Shown: one piece after another, positions 24,897 through 33,114 of the stretch
Layout: each line of letters starts with the position of its first letter
How positions within the stretch are numbered: position 1 is the first letter of the stretch
From: Faecalibacterium longum CLA-AA-H243
Lineage (GTDB): Bacteria; Bacillota; Clostridia; Oscillospirales; Ruminococcaceae
Assembly: GCF_020687245.1 (NCBI RefSeq)
Contig: NZ_JAJEQG010000002.1
Coordinates: 62,001-126,000 of the forward strand
Direction: 5' to 3'
DNA: 64,000 nucleotides
Translations under genes and position numbers: made by a program
The notes under the pieces: generated by a model
Database searches by the model: none
What the model saw: the letters and a program-made list of their open reading frames with translations, nothing else
Told to the model about the DNA's origin: nothing

Positions 24897-25589
24897 TCAC
24901 CGGGAGCTGCCCTTGCGGCGGCTCTCTTTTTTCAGCAGAAAATAGTCTTCCGTCTCGTTGCCCACTAAAAGCAGAATTTCCTCCGGCAGCAGGGTATTGG
25001 CCTGCGCTGTCCGCTCGAGCCAGTCCTGGTCTTTGCCGCACCAGTGCAGATTTTCCTCGAGCACCTGTCCGTCCAGCACGAAAGGGATGGTCGCATGGCT
25101 GTGCTCCACTTTCAGCTGTAAGTCGGCGAGGGTAGCGGTCTCTTTTTCGGGGCGCAGTGCCGCCGAAAGACTGCCATTCGTCTCCACTACAGCGTAGGAG
25201 ACGTCCCGGGGATCGAAGATATTTTTGCCACGCAGCGCTTCCATCAAATCAGCAGTCGTCAGCCGGAGAGTGCGCAGAGCGTTCTGGTCGATTTGTCCGT
25301 CTAAGATGACCGTCTTGGGGCGGCCCGACATCAGGTTGAAAAATTTCTGGCTGCGGAAGCTCAGCGCCGACCCCAGCAGCTCCAAAGCCGCGATGAGGAA
25401 GAGGGGAATGAGGCTGACCGTCACCGGCACTTCTTCCGACTCGATGGAGATGGACGCCAGATTTGAGATGAGGATAGTAGATACCAGCTCTTCGGGCTGC
25501 AGTTCGCCCAGCTGACGCTTGCCCATCAGCCGCATGGCGAACAGAACGCAGAGATAGATGAGCAGAGTACGGAAAATCAGAAGCTTCAC
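24897..25589 (-). CDS. DUF421 (YetF-type) membrane protein
   Basis: A 230-residue protein with two or three N-terminal spans (residues about 3-20, 45-75), the family motif MGKRQLGELQPEELVSTIL, and a soluble C-terminal DUF421 domain (KPKTVILDGQ-like GRPKTVILDG, then YAVVETNGSLSAAL). The start is GTG 25589 (minus), 8 nt after a perfect AGGAGG (25598-25603, complement); an upstream ATG in the same frame would run under the gerA-like promoter. DUF421 proteins such as YetF and 2Duf sit in Bacillus spore inner membranes and affect heat resistance, which fits the divergent germination cluster here. The role in this organism is inferred. Confidence 0.88.
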   Translation of the reverse strand: MKLLIFRTLLIYLCVLFAMRLMGKRQLGELQPEELVSTILISNLASISIESEEVPVTVSLIPLFLIAALELLGSALSFRSQKFFNLMSGRPKTVILDGQIDQNALRTLRLTTADLMEALRGKNIFDPRDVSYAVVETNGSLSAALRPEKETATLADLQLKVEHSHATIPFVLDGQVLEENLHWCGKDQDWLERTAQANTLLPEEILLLVGNETEDYFLLKKESRRKGSSR

Positions 25590-25611
25590 GAGAAGGCCCT
25601 CCTTGTGGGTT

Positions 25612-25640
25612 GAATAAGCGCCGCCGGCGAGGGAATACTG
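25612..25640 (+). promoter_or_regulatory. Candidate sigma-G/F-type promoter for the ger cluster
   Basis: GAATA (25612-25616, preceded by T) and AATACTG (25634-25640) with a 17-nt spacer. The forespore consensus is about TGAATA-N17/18-CATACTA; the -35 is perfect and the -10 matches five of seven. No sigma-A-like alternative is visible in this 72-nt divergent gap. Confidence 0.5.
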
Positions 25641-25661
25641 GCAGGCAAAGGGGGATACCGT

Positions 25662-27107
25662 ATGCTGCAGCTTTCCTCGTCGCTGGAAGAAAATCTGGCG
25701 GCGCTCAACGCTAGGTTTGGCGCTTCGGCGGATTTTTATGCCAAGCGCATTGAGCTTTATCACTGCCCGGGGGCCATCGTCCTTTTCGACAATATGGCCA
25801 GCCTCGAGTCACTCTGGTCGCTTTTACTGGACGCCGCTACCCGGCATACGCCCAGCCTCGAGCCGGAGCGGATGCCTCACACCGGCACGCAGGTGTATGA
25901 TTTGCTGATGAACCATTCCGGTCTGCCCGCCGAGGACGGCCCGGTCAAGGACATGGACGACCTCATCCGCCGCATGACCGCCGGAATGGCCGTGCTTCTG
26001 CTGGACGGGTGCAAAAAGGGGCTTGTCTTCTCGGTTCAGGGGCTGAAATCGCGCTCGGTGGAAGAGCCCTCCGGGGAAGGAAACCTTCGTGGTTCCCGGG
26101 AGGGCTTTGCCGACCTGCTGCGGGTCAACCTGAGTTTACTGCGCCGCCTCATCCGTACCGACACCCTTGTAATGGAGACCGCACAGGCCGACTGTGCCAT
26201 GAAGACCGAATATGCCATCTGCTACTGCAAAGACAAGGCCAGCAAGACGGCGGTGGCGCGGGTGCGCCGGACGCTCCAGGAGGCAAAGCCGGAGGTTCTG
26301 CTGGATTCCAGCTACTTTGTACCGTGGCTTTTCCCGGCCAGGTGGCGGCTGTTCGCCCCGGTGAGCTATACCGAGCGCCCGCCTTCCGCCGCCGCAAAGC
26401 TCTGTGAGGGGAAAATCATCATCCTTGTCAACGGCAGCCCCTCGGCGCTGGTGCTGCCGTCCCTTTTCTGCGAGAACTTCGACTGCCTCGACGACTACGC
26501 CACCACGGCAGTTTTTTCGTCGTTCCTGCGTGTCCTGAAATATGGCTCATTTTATCTCAGCATCTTCCTGCCGGGAGTTTTTGTCTGTCTGGCGGTCTAT
26601 CTGCCCGAGCTCATCCCACCGCAGTTATTATTCAAAATCGCGGCGGCAGAAAAGGCGACGCCTCTGCCGCTCTTTGCCGAGATGCTGCTGGTCATCATCT
26701 TGTTGGAGATCATCCGGGAGGCCGGGCTTCGGATGCCCCAGACGCTGGGCCACTCGGTGAGCCTTGTGGCAGCGCTCATCATCGGTGACGCCGCCATCGG
26801 GGCCGGACTGCTGAGCACGCCGGTCATCCTCGTAGCCAGCATCACGGCCATCTCGGTCTTTGTGACGCCCTCGCTGTACGAACCGGCCACATTGCTGCGA
26901 TTGGGCGTTACGCTGGCCGCCGGTCTGGCCGGTCCGGTAGGACTGGTGTGTGCGGCTTTGGGCGTGTTGGCCGCACTGACGTCCATCTCCGCGATGGGGG
27001 TGCCCTATCTTTCGGGCGCAGTCTTTTCGGGTGACGGCGTCGTCCGCCGCAACTATCGAACGCTGTCCCGCCGCCCATTCACCATCTGGCAAAGGAGGGG
27101 TTCCTGA
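25662..27107 (+). CDS. GerA-family spore germination protein, A subunit
   Basis: A 481-residue A subunit of a Ger nutrient receptor or of the SpoVAF group. The soluble N-terminal domain (residues about 1-290) is followed by GerA-family membrane segments: FLPGVFVCLAVYLPELIPP, LLEIIREAGLRMP, GHSVSLVAALIIGDAAIGAGL, and a final membrane region to about residue 450. The NREIREAGLR-like motif is intact. AAGGGGG precedes ATG 25662. A B-type permease and a C-type protein follow with 0-nt spacing and a 4-nt overlap, reproducing the gerA-gerB-gerC order. Whether it binds a germinant cannot be told. Confidence 0.88.
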   Translation: MLQLSSSLEENLAALNARFGASADFYAKRIELYHCPGAIVLFDNMASLESLWSLLLDAATRHTPSLEPERMPHTGTQVYDLLMNHSGLPAEDGPVKDMDDLIRRMTAGMAVLLLDGCKKGLVFSVQGLKSRSVEEPSGEGNLRGSREGFADLLRVNLSLLRRLIRTDTLVMETAQADCAMKTEYAICYCKDKASKTAVARVRRTLQEAKPEVLLDSSYFVPWLFPARWRLFAPVSYTERPPSAAAKLCEGKIIILVNGSPSALVLPSLFCENFDCLDDYATTAVFSSFLRVLKYGSFYLSIFLPGVFVCLAVYLPELIPPQLLFKIAAAEKATPLPLFAEMLLVIILLEIIREAGLRMPQTLGHSVSLVAALIIGDAAIGAGLLSTPVILVASITAISVFVTPSLYEPATLLRLGVTLAAGLAGPVGLVCAALGVLAALTSISAMGVPYLSGAVFSGDGVVRRNYRTLSRRPFTIWQRRGS

Positions 27108-27950
27108 ATGCAGCAAAAACAGACATTCTCGGCCCAGACGCTGACACTCAGCGTCGCGGCGGCAGAGCTGGGCCGCGCCATCTTCGGGGCAGGGCAGACC
27201 GGCTCCGTCCGTGCCGTCCTGCTGAGCAATGTGCTGGCGGCAGCGGCCTTCGTGCTCCTTGCAGCGCTTGCCTCGGTCAACGCCTCCCGTCTGAACCGCC
27301 CGGGCTTTGCAGGAAAGTGCATCTGTGCCGTCTTTCTGCTCTGGTATCTCTTCGAGCTTGTCCGGACGGCTGCAATGCTCCAACAAGCCTGCTGGGAACA
27401 GTTTGCGTCTATGGCCTTCATCGGTCTGCTGCCGTTCTTTCTCTGGGCAGGGTGGAGCCTCGGCTGTGAGCTGTACGACCGGATGGCTTCCGTCCTCGGG
27501 TGGCTCGTAGTGCTGGGCATCGTATTCTGTGTGCTGGGGCTGGCCGGACAGCTGCAATGGCAGGTGCTCGTGACAGGTGAGACGGCACATTCGTTTGTTC
27601 TTCCGGATGCCACTTTTTACCCGGAATATTTCTCCTTTCCGCTTCTCTGTATGAGTAAAAATAATGCGAAAATCAGTAAAAAGCCTATCGTATGGCTTCC
27701 AATCATCGCTGCCGTCATTTCCTCAGGTTATGCGCTGGGGCTGGCCCTTCTTTTCGGCGCACCGCAGGCTTACCCGGGCTATGAGCTGCTGCGGGCGTGG
27801 AGCTTCGGCGGCATCTCCCGCTTTGATGCCGCGTTCCTGCTCCTCTGGCTGGCGGCGGCGATTTTCCGCTTCGGCTTTATCGTCCGTGCCGTCCGGCTGC
27901 TCTGTGAGCGCCTTGCCGAAGGGCCTGTAAATGCGGAGGCTGCACGATGA
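27108..27950 (+). CDS. Shortened GerB-like permease subunit
   Basis: A 280-residue polytopic protein starting directly after the gerA-like stop. The C-terminal part reads YPGYELLRAWSFGGISRFDAA, matching the YPxYELVR ... RxExxF motif of GerB-type (APC superfamily) subunits, and the order of genes agrees. Typical GerB proteins have about 360 residues and ten spans; here about seven or eight hydrophobic segments are visible, so the protein is compacted, mainly in the N-terminal half. No frameshift is evident. Either a reduced family variant or a decaying gene; the intact neighbours favour the first. Confidence 0.75.
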   Translation: MQQKQTFSAQTLTLSVAAAELGRAIFGAGQTGSVRAVLLSNVLAAAAFVLLAALASVNASRLNRPGFAGKCICAVFLLWYLFELVRTAAMLQQACWEQFASMAFIGLLPFFLWAGWSLGCELYDRMASVLGWLVVLGIVFCVLGLAGQLQWQVLVTGETAHSFVLPDATFYPEYFSFPLLCMSKNNAKISKKPIVWLPIIAAVISSGYALGLALLFGAPQAYPGYELLRAWSFGGISRFDAAFLLLWLAAAIFRFGFIVRAVRLLCERLAEGPVNAEAAR

Positions 27951-28921
27951 CCCGCCGGAGCTGGCTTCGGCTGATGGCCGCAGGCGTCCTCGTCGTCTGG
28001 CTCTGCCTCTTTTTGCATTGGGATAACACCGAAAAAAGCATGATACGCGCCCTTCTCGTCGAGACGAACGGCGACAGCTGGACAGTGGGTCTGCTGTACC
28101 AGTTCCCGGAAGCTTCCGCCGATTCCTCCGAGGCCAAAGCCGCTATCCGTCTCTGTATTGGCCGAGGCCCCGAGCTTCCTTCTGCCATTTCTGCCGCTGA
28201 GGAAGCCCTGCCCCAGCGGGCGGACTGGCGGCTCTGTGAGTATCTTCTGGCCGGGCAGGATTCGGTACGGCGAACGCTGGCCGCCTGTGAAGAACTGTTT
28301 CTCCATCGACCCTACGGGCGGCTGGCGTCCCGCGTGTTTGGGAGAAGTTTTTCGGTAGAGACACTGAAAGAGCGGGCCGATGGATCAGAAGTCCTGCCTG
28401 AAAATCTCCTGCAATGCATCAAAAACGCTGCCCAAGCCGCGCCCCGGCTCTATCAGCAGAGCAGCGGCTTCATCCTGCCTGTCGTGGAGCTGGAAGACGA
28501 GGATACACATTGCAGGCTCGAAGCCCTCGTTGTTACCCCTGAACAGACCGGCCAGCTGACCGAGTCCCAGACGGAAATGGCGCTCTTATTGCAGGGCAAA
28601 AGCTGGACGGATACAGGGGAGCATCGCTTTGCGCTGGAAGCCGGGCCGCTTCGCCTGCGCCGGACTTTCTGCGGCGTGGAGCGGGAAGGGGAGCGCTTCC
28701 TTCTCCGGGTGAACGCGCTCTCACGCAATAATGCCCTGCCCGCAGACGCCGAAGCAGAACTGGAAGCTCTCTGTGTGGACACCGTCCGCCGCTGCTGGAC
28801 GCTGGGACTGGACATCTCCGGATTCGGTGCGCATCAGGCGCTGTGTGACGGTCATTTTGCGCTTACAACAAAAAACGTCTGCCCTGAAATTCGGGCAGAC
28901 GTGAAGCTCATGAAATTTTAA
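27947..28921 (+). CDS. GerC-like protein of a germination receptor
   Basis: A 324-residue protein overlapping the permease gene by 4 nt (ATGA). It has an N-terminal hydrophobic segment with Cys near residue 19, but the bases before it give WLC, not a canonical lipobox, so lipid modification is doubtful. The AxxIxxCIGRGPELPSAISAAEEALPQ region and the C-terminal TLGLDISGFG are reminiscent of GerC domains. Sequence similarity is weaker than for the A subunit and the call leans on gene order. Its last 50 bases contain the terminator of the opposing phosphate operon, and its stop overlaps the histidine kinase stop. Confidence 0.68.
   Translation: MTRRSWLRLMAAGVLVVWLCLFLHWDNTEKSMIRALLVETNGDSWTVGLLYQFPEASADSSEAKAAIRLCIGRGPELPSAISAAEEALPQRADWRLCEYLLAGQDSVRRTLAACEELFLHRPYGRLASRVFGRSFSVETLKERADGSEVLPENLLQCIKNAAQAAPRLYQQSSGFILPVVELEDEDTHCRLEALVVTPEQTGQLTESQTEMALLLQGKSWTDTGEHRFALEAGPLRLRRTFCGVEREGERFLLRVNALSRNNALPADAEAELEALCVDTVRRCWTLGLDISGFGAHQALCDGHFALTTKNVCPEIRADVKLMKF
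28870..28902 (-). terminator. Terminator of the phosphate operon, inside the gerC-like coding region
   Basis: Read on the minus strand, a 10-bp perfect stem (28902-28893 with 28884-28875) is followed by six T (28875-28870). It lies 16 nt beyond the histidine kinase stop but within the coding sequence of the convergent gene. Confidence 0.88.
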
Positions 28922-30267
28922 GAAGCCGTTTCGAAGATCACGGTGATGGTGGTACCCTCGTCCACAACGCTGTCCAGCTTGATGCGGGCGTTGTGGATGC
29001 GGGCGATGTGTTTGACGATGGCCAGACCCAGACCGGTGCCGCCAGTGGCTTTGCTGCGGCTCTTGTCCACCCGGTAGAAGCGCTCGAACACGCTGGTCTG
29101 CGCCTCTTTCGGGATACCGATGCCGTTGTCCTTCACGGTCAGGGTGCAATGACCGTCCCGGGTGCAGGCCGTGATGATCTGGACTTTTCCACCGGGACGG
29201 TTGTAGCGGATGGCGTTGTCGCAGAGGTTCTGGCACAGCTCATCCAGCAGGACGCGGCTGCCTGTCACAGGGGCGCTTTCGCCGAGGTAGGTCAGGGAGA
29301 TATAGGAGTGCCGGGCGTTGACCTTCTGGCGCTCCACGCACTCGCGGGCCACATCCAACAGATCGACCGTTTCCATTGCAGGCGCAGCACCCGTCTCGCT
29401 CACATTGTCGAGGTGGGAGAGCTGCAGAATATCGTTGACCAGCTGGATCATCCGGCTGGCCTCTACATGGATCTTGCGGGCAAAACCCGGCGTATCCTCG
29501 GGTTTTGCAATGCCGGTCTCGATGAGCTCTGCATAACCGGAGATGCTGGTCAGAGGCGTTTTTAGCTCGTGACTGACATTGGCCGTGAACTCCTGCCGCA
29601 TTTTCTCGTTATTTTCCCGCAGCATCCGGTCGGAGTGGATGTTCTCAGCAAAGGGGATAAGCTCCTTGTAGGGGACATTCTCCTGGATGTGGTCGAGGTC
29701 ATCGGTCATCTTGAGCACAGGCTGGACAAGGCTCTTGGTCAGCAGTCCGGCAATGACAGCGGCTGCGCCCATCATCAGGAAACAGCTCAGCACGATGGCA
29801 GGCAGAGCGGCGTCATAAATCGACCAGATAGTCTCAGAGTCCTGCGCCACCCGGAGGATGTCTCCGTTCGTCAGCAGCATGGCGTAATAATAAGTCTCAT
29901 AGCCCAGCGTCTGGGAGTCGCGGCAGTCGCGGCCCACACCGCTCTTCATGGCCTGCTGTATCTCGGGGCGGCTCAGATGGTTCTCCATCGGCTGGTTGGT
30001 GGCCGACTCAAAAAGCACACTGCCGTCCGAGGCGATGAGAGTGATGCGCAGCGAGCCGTCCACATAAGTTTCCAGCTGGCTGGGGGCGTCCACCTGCGCA
30101 CAGCCGGCAGCCACAAGGTCGGCTTCCCGCTCAAGGGCTGTCCAGGCCTGCTCCCGGAACGCCTTGTGGAACACAAAGATGCAGAGTGCAGCGGTACACA
30201 CCAGCCCTGCAAATCCCATCAGAAACAGCAGATAACTTATTTTTTCTTCCATGCTGCGTGGTTTCAT
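28918..30267 (-). CDS. phoR: PhoR-type sensor histidine kinase
   Basis: A 449-residue membrane kinase: span near residues 11-33, an extracytoplasmic sensor of about 120 residues, a second span near 155-178, a HAMP-like linker, then HisKA with His233 in NVSHELKTPLTS and the ATPase domain with DNAIRYNRPGG, DNGIGIPKEA and GTGLGLAIVKH. It is last in a leftward operon after a Na/Pi transporter and an OmpR-type regulator, overlapping the latter by 4 nt. Pho boxes upstream of the operon support a phosphate-sensing role. PhoR is a context-based name. Confidence 0.9.
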   Translation of the reverse strand: MKPRSMEEKISYLLFLMGFAGLVCTAALCIFVFHKAFREQAWTALEREADLVAAGCAQVDAPSQLETYVDGSLRITLIASDGSVLFESATNQPMENHLSRPEIQQAMKSGVGRDCRDSQTLGYETYYYAMLLTNGDILRVAQDSETIWSIYDAALPAIVLSCFLMMGAAAVIAGLLTKSLVQPVLKMTDDLDHIQENVPYKELIPFAENIHSDRMLRENNEKMRQEFTANVSHELKTPLTSISGYAELIETGIAKPEDTPGFARKIHVEASRMIQLVNDILQLSHLDNVSETGAAPAMETVDLLDVARECVERQKVNARHSYISLTYLGESAPVTGSRVLLDELCQNLCDNAIRYNRPGGKVQIITACTRDGHCTLTVKDNGIGIPKEAQTSVFERFYRVDKSRSKATGGTGLGLAIVKHIARIHNARIKLDSVVDEGTTITVIFETAS

Positions 30268-30953
30268 TGCTCGAGCTCCTCCTCGCTGTCCGTCAGCTTG
30301 TAGCCCACTTTCCGTACTGTGCAGATGTACTTTCCGGCGTCGCCCAGCTTTTTGCGCAGGGTGCGGATGTGCATATCCACGGTCCGGCTCTCCACCGAGA
30401 TGTCAGTACCCCACACCACCTGCAAAATAGTCTCGCGGGTGACGACAAGGTTGGTGTTTTCCAGCAGCAGGCGGAGCAGGCTGTATTCTTTGTAGGTCAG
30501 CTCCACCGGTGCGCCGCTGACGGTGACGCTGTGGCGGGCATTGTCCAGCAGGATCTCCCGGAAGCTGTAGACATTGGGCCGAGCCTCGGGCTCTGCCCGG
30601 CGGAGAGCTGCCCGCACCCGGCTCAGGAACTCCATGATGCCGAAAGGTTTGGTGATGTAGTCGTCTGCGCCGCAGTCGAGGCCGCGCACGGTGTCCAGCT
30701 CGCTGGACTTGGCTGTTATCATGATGATGGGCAGACGCCGCAGGGAAGGGGCGGCGCGGAGCTTTTTCAGGATGGAGAAGCCGTCCTCACCGGGGAGCAT
30801 CACGTCCAGGATGACCAGTTCCGGCGGCGTAGTGTGGACGGCCTGCCAGAAGGGTTCTGAGGACTCGAAGCCCACGGCCTCGTAGCCGTTGGACTGCAAT
30901 GCATACTGTTCTAATTCACGGATGGCTGAATCGTCTTCTACGATATAGATCAT
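30264..30953 (-). CDS. phoB: OmpR/PhoB-family response regulator
   Basis: A 229-residue regulator. The receiver domain shows the acidic pocket VEDD (residues 5-8), the phosphoacceptor Asp50 in LVILDVMLPGEDG, and conserved Thr and Lys (ITAKS, ITKPFG). The C-terminal winged helix (VELTYKEYSLLRLLLEN ... SVESRTVDMHIRTLRKKLG) is OmpR/PhoB type. It overlaps the transporter gene by 4 nt and the kinase gene by 4 nt, so all three are translationally coupled. It probably binds the TTTACA repeats upstream of the operon, giving positive autoregulation. Confidence 0.9.
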   Translation of the reverse strand: MIYIVEDDSAIRELEQYALQSNGYEAVGFESSEPFWQAVHTTPPELVILDVMLPGEDGFSILKKLRAAPSLRRLPIIMITAKSSELDTVRGLDCGADDYITKPFGIMEFLSRVRAALRRAEPEARPNVYSFREILLDNARHSVTVSGAPVELTYKEYSLLRLLLENTNLVVTRETILQVVWGTDISVESRTVDMHIRTLRKKLGDAGKYICTVRKVGYKLTDSEEELEQ

Positions 30954-32746
30954 GCCTGTTTGTCCTCCGTTTCGGTGACGTTTTCGTCGGGGAAGAGATA
31001 GCGCTCACGGTAGCGGTTCAGACGGCGCTGGAACTGCTCGCTCTCCTTGGTGGAGGCATGGCCGCTGCGCAGATCGTTGAGGTAGGCGTGGGTGTCGAAG
31101 CTGTCCTGTGCCACCTCGATCTGGGCAACTGCCACGTTGCTGCAGTGGTCGCAGACGCGCTCGTAGTTGGTCAGCAGGTCTTCCAGCACGAAGCCATACT
31201 CGATGGAACAGCTGCCGGCCTGCAGGCGGGCGACGTGCCGTGCCTTGATGGCACGCACCAGCTCGTCCACGACGGTCTCCAGAGGTTCGATCTTGCTTGC
31301 CAGATGCAGGTCATCCTTGCGGAAGGCGTCAGTGGTGCGGTTCAGCACGTCCTGCACGGCGTCCTCAAGCACCTGCAGTTCTTCGCGGGCGTCGGTGGAG
31401 AAGTTGATCTCCTTGGTGTGCATCTCCTGTGCGGATTCCAGAAGGTTCACGGAATGGTCGCTGATGCGCTCGAAATCGCTGATGGTGTGGAGCAGAGTAT
31501 TCACGCTCTGGCTGTCCGCATGGTTCAGCTCACGGCTGGACAGCTTGACCAGATAGGTGCCGAGAGCATCTTCGTACTGGTCAACTTTGCTCTCCTCATC
31601 CCGGACTTTCTGGGCCAGCGTATCATCCCAGGTGTGGGTCAGGCTCATGGCCTGCATGACGCCCACACGGGCCAGCTCGGCCATGTCAGCAGTAGCAGAG
31701 TGGGCGCGGGCCACGGCCACAGCCGGGGTGTTCAGTAGACGCTCATCCAGCAGAGCAAAGCTCTCTTTTTCGGCGTCGTCAGGGATGGTGAGGATGGCCA
31801 GCTTTTCCAGACCATTTGCGAAGGGGAGAAGGATGAGGGTGGCCGCGATGTTGAAGGCGGAGTGGACCACAGCAATGCCCCAGGCGGCGATGGTCTCGTT
31901 CACAAAATCAAAGTGGACCACGGCGTTCAGACCGTAGAAACCGGCCAGAAAGACCGTGACACCGATGATGTTGAAGTAGAGGTGGACCATGGCGGCACGG
32001 CGGGCATTCTTATTTGCGCCCACAGAAGAAATCAGCGCGGTGACACAGGTGCCGATATTCTGACCCATGATGATGGGGATAGCGCTGCCGTAAGTGATGA
32101 CGCCGGTAGCGCTCAGCGCCTGCAGGATGCCAACGCTGGCGCTGGAACTTTGGATGACGCCGGTGACCAGTGCGCCCACCAGAACGCCGAGGATGGGATT
32201 GGAGAAGCGGACGAAGAGGTTGGTGAACCATGCCTCACCCTGCAGGGGCTCGACGGCATTGGACATGGTAGTCATGCCGGTCATCAGGATGGCAAAGCCG
32301 ATGAGGATAGTGCCGATGCCCTTTTTCTTCTCATTCTTGCCCATATAGAGCAGGATGCCGATGAAGGCGAGTATGGGGCTGAAAGAGGTGGGCTTGAGTA
32401 TCTGGATCCAGATGCTGTCGCCCTGCAGGCCGGAAAGGCTCAGCAGCCAGCTGGTGACAGTGGTACCCACGTTGCTGCCCATAATGATGCCGATGGCCTG
32501 ATGCAGCTCCATGATGCCGCTGTTGACGAAGCCGACCACCATGACGGTGGTAGCACTGGAACTCTGGATGATAGCGGTCACGCACAGACCGAGGAAGAAG
32601 CCCTTGAAGGGGTTATCCGTCAGTTTGCTCAGGATCTTCTGCAGATGGCCGCCGGCCTGTTTCTCAAGGGCTTTGCCCATGATGTCCATGCCGAACAGGA
32701 ACAGAGCCAGACCGCCCAGCAGAGAAAAGACATTGAATAGAGTCAT
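30950..32746 (-). CDS. Na/Pi cotransporter with C-terminal PhoU domain
   Basis: A 598-residue protein of the NptA/PNaS family. The membrane half holds the two inverted QSSSA repeats (IIQSSSATTVMVVGF near residue 60 and VIQSSSASVGILQAL near 200) that form the substrate site; the C-terminal about 240 residues form a PhoU-like helical domain. It takes up phosphate with sodium, and the PhoU part may signal to the kinase encoded in the same operon. GTGAGGAG precedes the ATG at 32746 (minus). Placing the transporter first, in front of its two-component genes, is a compact arrangement. Confidence 0.93.
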   Translation of the reverse strand: MTLFNVFSLLGGLALFLFGMDIMGKALEKQAGGHLQKILSKLTDNPFKGFFLGLCVTAIIQSSSATTVMVVGFVNSGIMELHQAIGIIMGSNVGTTVTSWLLSLSGLQGDSIWIQILKPTSFSPILAFIGILLYMGKNEKKKGIGTILIGFAILMTGMTTMSNAVEPLQGEAWFTNLFVRFSNPILGVLVGALVTGVIQSSSASVGILQALSATGVITYGSAIPIIMGQNIGTCVTALISSVGANKNARRAAMVHLYFNIIGVTVFLAGFYGLNAVVHFDFVNETIAAWGIAVVHSAFNIAATLILLPFANGLEKLAILTIPDDAEKESFALLDERLLNTPAVAVARAHSATADMAELARVGVMQAMSLTHTWDDTLAQKVRDEESKVDQYEDALGTYLVKLSSRELNHADSQSVNTLLHTISDFERISDHSVNLLESAQEMHTKEINFSTDAREELQVLEDAVQDVLNRTTDAFRKDDLHLASKIEPLETVVDELVRAIKARHVARLQAGSCSIEYGFVLEDLLTNYERVCDHCSNVAVAQIEVAQDSFDTHAYLNDLRSGHASTKESEQFQRRLNRYRERYLFPDENVTETEDKQA

Positions 32747-32806
32747 GTTTTACTCCTCACTTGTTGAAGCTTGCGTTTATACATCGACAGCGGCCGTAGA
32801 GGACCC

Positions 32807-32844
32807 GTGCAGGATCATGTCTTAATTTTTTACACGACCTGCAC
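32807..32844 (-). repeat. Inverted repeat in the leader of the phosphate operon
   Basis: GTGCAGG-type arms (32807-32820 and 32832-32844) with small mismatches enclose a T/A-rich loop. It lies in the presumed 5' leader (about 120 nt) of the transporter mRNA. A second short ACCGG/CCGGT hairpin lies near 32844-32859. Confidence 0.45.
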
Positions 32845-32874
32845 CGGATTTCACCGGTCCTATCCCTGATTATG

Positions 32875-32929
32875 AGTATACGAGCGGAATGTAAAATCGG
32901 AAACCGGCGAAATGTAAAACTCATGTAAA
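32875..32929 (-). promoter_or_regulatory. Pho-box promoter of the Na/Pi transporter-phoB-phoR operon
   Basis: On the minus strand three exact TTTACA hexamers occur at 32929-32924, 32918-32913 and 32895-32890. The first two are 11 bp apart and the third 23 bp further, so all lie on one face of the helix. Nine bases after the third comes TATACT (32880-32875), a good -10, with no TTGACA-like -35. This is the layout of PhoP/PhoB-activated promoters. Confidence 0.78.
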
Positions 32930-33018
32930 GTAAACTCTATCCCTGCCTCCTATTATATGGTTTTGGCCCCCGGATGCAAGCGCTGGCGTAAAACCAGAAA
33001 AGATTCCTGAAAGAATTG

Positions 33019-33047
33019 TTGTTTTTGCTGTCCGTCTCGATTATAAT
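33019..33047 (+). promoter_or_regulatory. Promoter of the hprK operon
   Basis: TTGTTT (33019-33024), 17-nt spacer, perfect TATAAT (33042-33047). Transcription would start near 33054, about 60 nt before hprK. Confidence 0.8.
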
Positions 33048-33114
33048 ATAGGGAAGGATAAACTGTGCTGCCTTTTGGTATGGCAGAGCACAGAGGATGC
33101 AGGAGGAAAAACGA

